From CAYUNW01 sp964446235 (GTDB lineage Bacteria; Patescibacteriota; Microgenomatia; 2-02-FULL-39-11): 25,218 bases of DNA. Of the stretch, positions 8,671-14,647 are shown piece after piece. The notes beneath the pieces are model-generated. The model worked only from the letters and a program-made list of their open reading frames with translations, was not told the origin of the DNA and did not search any database. The position numbers and the translations under genes were made by a program. The DNA lies in NCBI GenBank assembly GCA_964446235.1, contig CAYUNW010000012.1, positions 1-25,218 of the forward strand, written 5' to 3'. Within the stretch, counting starts at the first letter, position 1. Every line of letters starts with the position of its first letter.

Positions 8671-9322
8671 ACTTTTTTCCTATTAAAGAAATCTGCCTTA
8701 TAGATTTTACTTTATCACGATGATACGAATTATAATCTTTATTACATGAAGTACATTCATTAATAATATCAATATTTTGAGATGATAAACCCAATTTTAC
8801 TAACTTATGAAGTGCTATTTTGGTTAAATCTAGGAAAATTTTATCCGATTTTTTGGTAATATATTGTTTATTTTTTATATCGATATTGATAATATAATCT
8901 CTTCTTTCACGGGGAATATCATAACAGTTTTTACATATATGAGGACCAATAGCGCAAGCTAATTCCGCTAGATTTGCTCCATTTCTACTGAATTGATTTA
9001 ATGTATTTTCTATAATCCCTGAAAATAAACCTCTCCAACCAGCATGAACAATCCCGATATATCCGTTATTCTCACTGTATAAAACAATCGGTAGGCAATC
9101 TGCAGTTACAACAGCTAAGAAAAGTCTTTCTTTGGTAACTAGACTATCACATTTATGTTTACTATTATCATTAGATTTAATCATTATAGATTTATTTGAA
9201 TGTACCTGATTCATATACAAAATTTTGGAATTACTATTAACGAATTCAAATATATTATCGTTACTGTTAAAGAAAAAGTGGATAATATTTTGAAATTGGC
9301 TAATTATTTTAGACTGTACCAT
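8663..9322 (-). CDS. pgeF: Peptidoglycan editing factor PgeF (YfiH/laccase-domain family)
   Basis: This 219-residue protein has the metal-site motifs of the YfiH family in order: NQVHSNKS (His near residue 41), VVTADCLPIVLY (Cys) and IVHAGWRGLFSG (His), followed by CAIGPHICKNCYDI. In E. coli PgeF hydrolyses UDP-MurNAc-L-Ser made when MurC uses the wrong amino acid. Its place directly between murE and murC, overlapping murE by 14 nt and murC by 8 nt, fits that proofreading job. The family was earlier labelled polyphenol oxidase or laccase, and some members act on nucleosides, so the exact substrate is inferred from context. The N-terminal 35 residues are shorter than in E. coli YfiH. Confidence 0.9.
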   Translation of the reverse strand: MVQSKIISQFQNIIHFFFNSNDNIFEFVNSNSKILYMNQVHSNKSIMIKSNDNSKHKCDSLVTKERLFLAVVTADCLPIVLYSENNGYIGIVHAGWRGLFSGIIENTLNQFSRNGANLAELACAIGPHICKNCYDIPRERRDYIINIDIKNKQYITKKSDKIFLDLTKIALHKLVKLGLSSQNIDIINECTSCNKDYNSYHRDKVKSIRQISLIGKKYE

Positions 9323-10544
9323 ATATTGCTTTTTCTACTGCCAAATGTTCATCCCAAGGATATTCTATTTTTCCATAACACATCGATTTTTCATGACCTT
9401 TCCCACATAATAAAACTATATCACCGTCTCCTGCTAATTTCCTTAAAGTAAAATTGATTGCTTCCTGACGATCGGATATCTTAATAAAATATTTTTTATT
9501 CTTATGAATCATTTCAGTTCTAAATTCAAATTTATTTATTTCTAACGCTCCACCTTTAATACATCCTTGGGAAATTTCATTTATGATATTCCTTACATCC
9601 TCCGTTCTGGGATCTTCAGCCGTTAAAACTGTTAAATCTGCTAGTTTGGCAGCAATTTCGCCCATCATGGGCCTCTTCAAAACATCTCTTAAACCAGCAC
9701 AACCAAACACCACAATAACACGATTTTTTGTCATATTTCGTGCAGTTTTAATAATTTCTTTCAATGCGTTAGGTTTGTGTGCAAAATCGATAAAAACTCT
9801 ATATTTTTTATCTGTTGTTACCTCTTCCAATCTACCTTTTATACCTTTAAAATTTTGCAATACTTTCATAACAGTTTTTTTATCTATTCCAATTTCCTTT
9901 ACCACTGAATATGCAGCTAGCATATTATAAAAATGAAAATCACCGGGTATTGGGTTTTTTATTTTTAAGTCTGATTTTTTAACTCTTGCATTCTTATGAA
10001 AGCCGAATGAAACAATTTTTTTACCGGATAACGATTTTTTCAAATAATGGTAATTTGGATCGTCCCTATTCAATATCGCAATTTTGGATATTTTCACTAA
10101 TTTTAACTTCGCATTCCGATAATTTAAAAGGGTTTTATGATAATCTATATGTTCATGGTTGATATTTGTGATTAATCCAATATCAACTTTATTACCCCAT
10201 ATACGGTGTTGATCTAAGGCATGTGATGTAATTTCCAAAACTAAATATTCAATTTTGTTTTCCATTGCTTGTTTAAGATATTTTTGAATAATAAATGGAG
10301 AGGGAGTTGTTACATGAAATCCTGTATCGTATTCTTTACCATCGATAATAGCTGATACAGTAGATATTAATGCAACTTTTTTACCTGCATTTTTAAGTAT
10401 TTCATAAATAAGATGACATGTTGATGTTTTTCCGTCTGTCCCGGTAACTCCAATGATAAACAGCTTATTACCTGGAAATCCATAATACGTAGCCGCGATA
10501 ATGGCTTGAAGAAGATGAAATAAATTTTTGAATTTTCGAAGCAT
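9309..10544 (-). CDS. murE: MurE-type UDP-MurNAc-peptide ligase lacking domain 1
   Basis: MurE adds the third peptide residue (diaminopimelate or lysine) to UDP-MurNAc-L-Ala-D-Glu. The P-loop GVTGTDGKTST begins at residue 32 instead of about 110 as in E. coli, so the N-terminal UDP-MurNAc-binding domain is missing and the protein is 411 rather than about 490 residues. TSHALDQHR (106-114), the carbamylated-lysine region NYRNAKLKL (Lys146), GRLEEV, DFAHKPNAL (253-261), FGCAGLRD and CGKGHEK are all present. The amino-acid selectivity motif is EDPRTED (310-316). Its Arg matches the DNPR motif of meso-DAP enzymes, but as I recall Thermotoga, with DDPR, uses lysine, so specificity is open. MurD-like activity is not expected. 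Confidence 0.93.
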   Translation of the reverse strand: MLRKFKNLFHLLQAIIAATYYGFPGNKLFIIGVTGTDGKTSTCHLIYEILKNAGKKVALISTVSAIIDGKEYDTGFHVTTPSPFIIQKYLKQAMENKIEYLVLEITSHALDQHRIWGNKVDIGLITNINHEHIDYHKTLLNYRNAKLKLVKISKIAILNRDDPNYHYLKKSLSGKKIVSFGFHKNARVKKSDLKIKNPIPGDFHFYNMLAAYSVVKEIGIDKKTVMKVLQNFKGIKGRLEEVTTDKKYRVFIDFAHKPNALKEIIKTARNMTKNRVIVVFGCAGLRDVLKRPMMGEIAAKLADLTVLTAEDPRTEDVRNIINEISQGCIKGGALEINKFEFRTEMIHKNKKYFIKISDRQEAINFTLRKLAGDGDIVLLCGKGHEKSMCYGKIEYPWDEHLAVEKAIYGTV

Positions 10545-10547
10545 TTT

Positions 10548-10577
10548 TTAGGCTTATATTATACCAAATCAGCCTAA
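10548..10577 (-). promoter_or_regulatory. Candidate internal promoter with flanking inverted repeat before murE
   Basis: In the 29-nt gap between the PBP and murE the minus strand reads TGGTATAAT (10566-10558), a perfect extended -10 (TGnTATAAT). It is framed by a perfect 7-bp inverted repeat, TTAGGCT at 10578-10572 region and AGCCTAA ending at 10548 (plus-strand arms 10548-10554 and 10571-10577, spacer 16 nt). Transcripts would begin only a few nt before the murE ATG at 10544, nearly leaderless. No convincing -35 is present. The palindrome could be an operator or a weak RNA hairpin. Confidence 0.4.
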
Positions 10578-12244
10578 GACGGGGAAATTCCCCAGTATGA
10601 AAATAAATCCTTTGAAATTGTAAAAAACAAAGGTGCAGCAGTTTCTGATCCCCAAGGAGACGACGTAGGTTCAATTAAAGTCACCAACATTAGAAATTTT
10701 GGATTGTCTGCAGGTGCAAAACCAATAAATGAAGCTATTGTTTTTTCCGTATCGTAATGTCCAGATATTGGTATTTGAGCGGTTCCTGTCTTACCTGCTA
10801 TACGATAACCTTTAGGTTTGGCATAACGTGCTTCACCATTATCAACTGCAGATATCATCATTTCTTTAACGATTGATGTCGTAGTGGAATTATAAACCGT
10901 ATCCACAATATCCGGTTTCAAAACAATAGTCTTTTCTTTCGATACGATCTTTTTTACGATATATGGTTTTATAAGTTTCCCTCCGTTTGCAATTGATGCA
11001 ACTGCTCTAACCATTTGTATTGGTGTTACTGCTATTCCCTGTCCAAAAGAGGATGTTGCGTAGTCGATTTCATACCAATTATTTTTATTTCTTAATAATG
11101 GCGTCGATTCATCTTGTAAATCGATTCCAGTTTTTTTACCGAAACCAAGCTTTTCTATATATCTTAAAGTATTATTATCTCCAAGTTTTTTTTGTATATC
11201 TACCATTCCAACGTTTGAGGAATACTGTAATACTTTTGCAATATCTATTGCGCCATGATATTCCTGATTCCAAGTTTTAATTTCATAACCGCCAATTTTT
11301 ATCGGTCCCGATTCATCTATGATTGTATCAGCATTTATTTTTCCTTCATTTAATGCTGCCGCTACGATTAAAACTTTAAAAGTAGAACCTGGTTCATAAA
11401 AAAAATTTATACCTGGATTCTTATAATATTCCTGTGGATAAATATAATAATTCTGTGGATCATAAGCCGGATATGATGCCATGGCATATATTTCACCAGT
11501 TTGCGGGTCCATAACTATTATACTTCCTCCTTTTGCTCCATATTTTTCCAGACCTTTCAATAATTTATCTTCTACTATATATTGAACTGTCTTATCTAAA
11601 GTCAAAAATAAATCTCTACCGTCTTCAGGACTAATTTCAAATATTTTTCCTTGTAAAATTGGATTTCCTTTTGCATCTTTTTCCTGTCTGAATTCCCCAT
11701 CTCTACCTTTTAAAAGTTGATCATAAAAGCCTTCAATACCAAAGTAACCTTGATCCGTACCTTTTTCATTACTACCTACAAACCCCAGTAAATGCGCAGA
11801 CATTGAAGCTTCCGGATAATATCTTTTACTGCTTTCCTCAAAACCAAGTCCATTCAGATTTTTATTAGATAATTTTTCTTTAATTTCCTGATCAACTTTT
11901 TCTGCAATTTTGATCCATTTTAAATTTTTATCAATTTTTGCAGATATTGTAGCGCTTTCAACTTCCAAATTTTCTGAAATATTTGATACTAATTCTGAGT
12001 AATTATCGATTTTATCAGGTTCTACATACATCAGGTAAGCTTTTTGATTTATAACTAGAGGTTCTCCATTTCTATCAAAAATTTGACCTCTTTTAGCTTT
12101 TAACGTATAAGATGATTTTGTTTGTAATACTGCCATTCCTTTCAGATTTTGAAAGGTTAATACCTGCCAGTAAAATAAACGTAAAATTACAGCAATGAAA
12201 GATAATAAGATTATGAAAAATAGCAACCCTAACCTGTTATACAT
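10574..12244 (-). CDS. ftsI: Class B penicillin-binding protein (FtsI/Spo VD-like transpeptidase)
   Basis: A D,D-transpeptidase that crosslinks peptidoglycan, anchored by one N-terminal membrane helix (LGLLFFIILLSFIAVILRLF, from residue 5) with the rest outside. The catalytic triad motifs are complete: STFK (Ser287), SSN (342-344) and KTGTAQ (485-490). The PBP dimer domain includes KRGQIFDRNG and GYFGIEGFYDQLLKGRDG. There is no PASTA domain after the transpeptidase. I chose the ATG at 12244, 4 nt after the FtsL-like stop, giving 556 residues. The frame can be extended to a GTG at 12292, but that would overlap the previous gene by 44 nt and put 16 extra residues before the membrane helix. Operon position makes the division enzyme FtsI the best name. 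Confidence 0.93.
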   Translation of the reverse strand: MYNRLGLLFFIILLSFIAVILRLFYWQVLTFQNLKGMAVLQTKSSYTLKAKRGQIFDRNGEPLVINQKAYLMYVEPDKIDNYSELVSNISENLEVESATISAKIDKNLKWIKIAEKVDQEIKEKLSNKNLNGLGFEESSKRYYPEASMSAHLLGFVGSNEKGTDQGYFGIEGFYDQLLKGRDGEFRQEKDAKGNPILQGKIFEISPEDGRDLFLTLDKTVQYIVEDKLLKGLEKYGAKGGSIIVMDPQTGEIYAMASYPAYDPQNYYIYPQEYYKNPGINFFYEPGSTFKVLIVAAALNEGKINADTIIDESGPIKIGGYEIKTWNQEYHGAIDIAKVLQYSSNVGMVDIQKKLGDNNTLRYIEKLGFGKKTGIDLQDESTPLLRNKNNWYEIDYATSSFGQGIAVTPIQMVRAVASIANGGKLIKPYIVKKIVSKEKTIVLKPDIVDTVYNSTTTSIVKEMMISAVDNGEARYAKPKGYRIAGKTGTAQIPISGHYDTEKTIASFIGFAPADNPKFLMLVTLIEPTSSPWGSETAAPLFFTISKDLFSYWGISPS

Positions 12245-12248
12245 AAAC

Positions 12249-12551
12249 TTAAAATTGGTTAGAATCAGAAAATGCAATCGGTTGCGGTTCACTTAGGTGT
12301 ATTATACTTGTGTTATCTATTAATCCTGATTCTTTTGCTTTTATTGAAATCGCTAGTAATGAAGACGATGAAGCAATTTTTTGACTAATTAATGTATTAT
12401 CATCCTCGATTTTTTCAGTTTGTATTTTAAGCTCGGACAATTTTTCCCCAAAAGTAGAATAAAAATTTATTAGTATTATTTGACAAGAAGCTAAAAATAA
12501 ATTACAGATTATAAGAAGTATCAATACCTTAATATTAATTAGTAATTTCAT
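12249..12551 (-). CDS. FtsL-like small bitopic division protein
   Basis: This 100-residue protein has a short N-terminus, one membrane segment (about residues 7-30, VLILLIICNLFLASCQIILI) and an external part with a short predicted helical stretch (LSELKIQTEKIEDDNTLISQKIASSS), then a polar tail. FtsL stabilises the division complex with FtsB and FtsQ and diverges rapidly, so sequence similarity is weak. The call rests on topology, size and position between rsmH (4-nt ATGA overlap) and the PBP, which is where ftsL lies in most dcw clusters. The C-terminal 35 residues are proline-containing and not coiled coil. Confidence 0.65.
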   Translation of the reverse strand: MKLLINIKVLILLIICNLFLASCQIILINFYSTFGEKLSELKIQTEKIEDDNTLISQKIASSSSLLAISIKAKESGLIDNTSIIHLSEPQPIAFSDSNQF

Positions 12552-13459
12552 ATGACGATTTTTTGTAACGCTCGTAATTTTGCGCTTTTTGCTTTTTGAT
12601 TCTTTCTTATTTCTTTAAACTCTGCCATTACTGGATTTTTTGTTAATATATTCACCAATCGTTTTTTTGCCCATTTTTGGAATTTAAGTTTTACAATTCT
12701 ATCTTCCAAAGAATGGTAGCTAATAACCACTAACCTTCCGTCTTTTTTTACAATTTGCAATCCTCCTGATAAACCTAACGCAAGATTATCCAATTCCTTA
12801 TTCACTTCAATTCTCAATGATTGAAATATTCTTGCATAAATACTTCTTCTGTTTTTGTCATCACGATATCCAATTAATTTGTTTTCACTGTCGATAGCTC
12901 TATCGATAATTTTTAATAATTGACCTGTTGTAACAATTTCCATTAGGGCACGGGCGCGAACAATATGTTTAGCAATTGCCCTAGAATAGAATTCTTCAGC
13001 ATATTTTGTAAAAATTTCATACAAGTCTCCTTCAGAAAAATTATTTAATATTTCTATAGCGTTTTCTTTCCCTGCATAATCCATCCTCATATCCAATCTT
13101 TCATCTGACTGGAAACTAAATCCTCTCTTCGATTTTTCCAGCTGATGTGTGGATACACCTAAATCAAAAACTATTCCATCAATATTTACAAAACCGTATT
13201 GTTTGGCAATTTTGGCAATATCCTTAAAGTTTCCTTTGATAATTTTAACCAGCTTTTTGTCATATCTATTCTGACAATATTCAATCGCATCGTCATCTTG
13301 ATCAATTCCTAGCACTCTAGCTCCTTTATCTAAAAGAACTTGAGTTAAACCTCCGCCACCCAATGTAGCATCAATATATTTACCACCATTTTTAATGTTC
13401 AAATAGAATTTAATTTCCTCAAGGAGTACCGGAGAGTGGAAAAAGGAGGTTAAAATCAT
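12548..13459 (-). CDS. rsmH: 16S rRNA (cytosine-1402-N4)-methyltransferase
   Basis: RsmH (MraW) methylates C1402 of 16S rRNA with S-adenosylmethionine. The 303-residue protein begins with the family's HSPVLLEEI (8-16), then the SAM-binding motif DATLGGGGLTQ (30-40), VLGIDQDDDAI, GIVFDLGVSTHQLEKSKRGF and RLDMRMD, and ends with VISYHSLEDRIVK. Length is normal. It follows mraZ by 13 nt, the standard dcw order. No Shine-Dalgarno is positioned for the ATG at 13459, and the start lies in the loop of a possible hairpin, so translation may depend on ribosomes leaving mraZ. Confidence 0.96.
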   Translation of the reverse strand: MILTSFFHSPVLLEEIKFYLNIKNGGKYIDATLGGGGLTQVLLDKGARVLGIDQDDDAIEYCQNRYDKKLVKIIKGNFKDIAKIAKQYGFVNIDGIVFDLGVSTHQLEKSKRGFSFQSDERLDMRMDYAGKENAIEILNNFSEGDLYEIFTKYAEEFYSRAIAKHIVRARALMEIVTTGQLLKIIDRAIDSENKLIGYRDDKNRRSIYARIFQSLRIEVNKELDNLALGLSGGLQIVKKDGRLVVISYHSLEDRIVKLKFQKWAKKRLVNILTKNPVMAEFKEIRKNQKAKSAKLRALQKIVI

Positions 13460-13493
13460 AGGCAGCTTGATTCTAGCCTTTCCTTTTCAACTC
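13434..13493 (-). promoter_or_regulatory. Possible mRNA hairpin enclosing mraZ stop and rsmH start
   Basis: On the minus strand GAGTTGAAAAGGA (13493-13481) can pair with TCCTTTTTCCACTC (13447-13434): twelve base pairs with one mismatch and one bulged U. The 33-nt loop contains the mraZ stop (13475-13473) and the rsmH ATG (13459-13457). Ribosomes finishing mraZ would open the stem, so it could couple the two genes. Pairing is read by eye; both arms are purine/pyrimidine-rich coding sequence and could match by chance. Confidence 0.3.
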
Positions 13494-13874
13494 AACCCGG
13501 TACTCCTCCCATTTTTGTTTATCCCAAATTTCAAAATGGTCCCCTGCACCAATAATCACAATAGCAGTCTTTATACCGGCGAATTCTATCATTCTGTCAG
13601 GCAAAACAAACCTCCCTTGACTATCTAGACTTAAATTTACAGCTTCGGAACACATTTTTCTTCTAAGATCTCTACCTATAGAATCTGAAAACAAAGGTTT
13701 AGATAACTCTTGATTTGTAACTTCTTCCCATGTTTTATCTGTAAAACCGAAAATACAATCATCAAAACCGACAGTTAAAACTAAAGAACTACCACCCAAT
13801 TGTTCCCTAATTTTTTTAGGTAAAGCCAACCGGCAGTTATTCATTAAATTTGGTTCGTAAGTACCTAAAAACAT
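13473..13874 (-). CDS. mraZ: Transcriptional regulator MraZ
   Basis: MraZ is the DNA-binding regulator at the head of dcw clusters. The 133-residue protein has two SpoVT/AbrB-like repeats, at about 7-53 (core NNCRLALPKKIREQL) and 78-124 (core LDSQGRFVLPDRMIEF). The second keeps the DxxGR motif; in the first the usual Asp and Gly are replaced (NNCR). The N-terminus MFLGTYEPNL and the loop IGRDLRRKMCSEAV match the family, and length is close to normal. It is the first gene of the operon running to position 1. The control region just upstream contains three 10-bp repeats of the MraZ-box type, so autoregulation is likely. Confidence 0.95.
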   Translation of the reverse strand: MFLGTYEPNLMNNCRLALPKKIREQLGGSSLVLTVGFDDCIFGFTDKTWEEVTNQELSKPLFSDSIGRDLRRKMCSEAVNLSLDSQGRFVLPDRMIEFAGIKTAIVIIGAGDHFEIWDKQKWEEYRVELKRKG

Positions 13875-13879
13875 ATTAT

Positions 13880-13909
13880 TCTACAAATTTCACCATTTTT
13901 CACCACTTT
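13880..13909 (-). promoter_or_regulatory. MraZ-box operator: three tandem 10-bp units
   Basis: Read on the minus strand, three head-to-tail units precede the mraZ ATG by 5 nt: AAAGTGGTGA (13909-13900), AAAATGGTGA (13899-13890) and AATTTGTAGA (13889-13880). Units 1 and 2 differ at one position; unit 3 is degenerate. A 10-bp period with an AAAGTG(G/T) core plus 3 nt is what has been described for MraZ binding in Mollicutes, and E. coli MraZ also uses a 10-bp spacing. The first unit overlaps the -10 region, so binding should affect initiation. Confidence 0.75.
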
Positions 13910-13944
13910 ATACCATAATCCTACATATCATGATAAATTGTCAA
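13907..13944 (-). promoter_or_regulatory. Promoter of the mraZ/peptidoglycan operon
   Basis: Two overlapping readings exist on the minus strand. TTGACA (13944-13939) with GATTAT (13920-13915) has an 18-nt spacer and a perfect -35 but a weak -10. TGGTATAAA (13915-13907) is an extended -10 without need of a -35. Either start would lie about 26-35 nt before the mraZ ATG, inside or next to the operator units. No other promoter of similar quality precedes the operon. Confidence 0.6.
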
Positions 13945-13953
13945 GGGGTACTA

Positions 13954-14011
13954 TGGGATAATGTAACACTATCTGTAGGGTATTTATGAAAATTTGAATA
14001 TATTGTATAAT
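13954..14011 (+). promoter_or_regulatory. Candidate divergent promoter(s) for the lytic-transglycosylase-like gene
   Basis: The best -10 is TATAAT at 14006-14011, which would start transcription near 14018, giving a leader of about 16 nt before the ATG at 14034. A second option is the extended -10 TGGGATAAT at 13954-13962. Neither has a good -35. The promoters lie back-to-back with that of mraZ in a 159-bp gap. Confidence 0.4.
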
Positions 14012-14033
14012 CCTTCCCATCTTGTCTTCGAAA

Positions 14034-14642
14034 ATGATAAATAAAAATCTAATGAAATTTTTCATCATATTCCTGCTATTTTTGTTACTCCCAAAAAATA
14101 TATATTCAGCAAATTTACAAACTGATACTTTTAATATGTATTTTGATTATAGAAATATTGTTTATAATTACGTACAACTAGATGAAAGATTACATAATAT
14201 TCTTTTGCAAAAAACACATAACCCGTTTAACTATTCAAATTATGCTTTTTCTCAAGAGGAAATTAAGGATATTATTACTTTCCATGATGAAAATAATAAT
14301 TTATTATCGGTTCAAAGTGATAAATTACTACAGAATAGTCAAAACATGTCCAATCAGAATTTTGATGAATTATTTGAATACTATGGTAAAAAATATGAAG
14401 TTTCCCCAGATTTATTGAAAAAAATCGCTTTTTGCGAATCAAGGTTTAATCCCTTGGCAAAAACCAAACTTTATTCAGGTTTATTTCAATTTTCTGAAAG
14501 ATCCTGGATTGCTTCAAGGAAAAGAATGAATTTGGATATTAATCCTGACTTAAGATATAGTCCTATCGAAGCAATTAAGACTGCAGCCTTTAAAATTTCA
14601 ATTGATAGAGGAAGCGGTGCTTGGCCGGTTTGCGGTAAATAA
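14034..14642 (+). CDS. Exported lytic-transglycosylase-like protein (SLT/lysozyme-like fold)
   Basis: This 202-residue protein starts with a signal peptide: basic MINKNLMK, a hydrophobic core FFIIFLLFLLL and a likely cleavage after IYSA. The C-terminal 75 residues look like an SLT domain: a helix YEVSPDLLKKIAFCESRFNP with the catalytic-Glu pattern ESRFNP, then SGLFQFSERSW and SPIEAIKTAAFKI, ending GAWPVCGK. Such enzymes cleave the MurNAc-GlcNAc bond of peptidoglycan. The middle part (about 27-125) is not recognised. I chose ATG 14034; the frame can begin at a TTG at 14022 (four residues longer) or an ATG at 14052, and no start has a Shine-Dalgarno. It is the only plus-strand gene and is divergent from mraZ. 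The domain is short, so activity is inferred. Confidence 0.8.
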   Translation: MINKNLMKFFIIFLLFLLLPKNIYSANLQTDTFNMYFDYRNIVYNYVQLDERLHNILLQKTHNPFNYSNYAFSQEEIKDIITFHDENNNLLSVQSDKLLQNSQNMSNQNFDELFEYYGKKYEVSPDLLKKIAFCESRFNPLAKTKLYSGLFQFSERSWIASRKRMNLDINPDLRYSPIEAIKTAAFKISIDRGSGAWPVCGK

Positions 14643-14647
14643 TTCCA

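Noticed and set aside
9200..9451. Plus-strand open frame across the pgeF/murE junction
   Set aside because: It is antisense to two well-supported genes and its product is low-complexity hydrophobic with no motif.
12245..12292. Longer PBP start at GTG 12292
   Set aside because: It would overlap the FtsL-like gene by 44 nt and add residues ahead of the membrane helix; the ATG at 12244 fits spacing and topology better.
13441..13450. AAAAGGAGGT on the plus strand as a Shine-Dalgarno
   Set aside because: No plus-strand gene follows; it is the complement of the first rsmH codons.
14022..14033. TTG start for the plus-strand lytic-transglycosylase-like gene
   Set aside because: It would lie only about 4 nt from the predicted transcription start; the ATG at 14034 gives a normal signal peptide.
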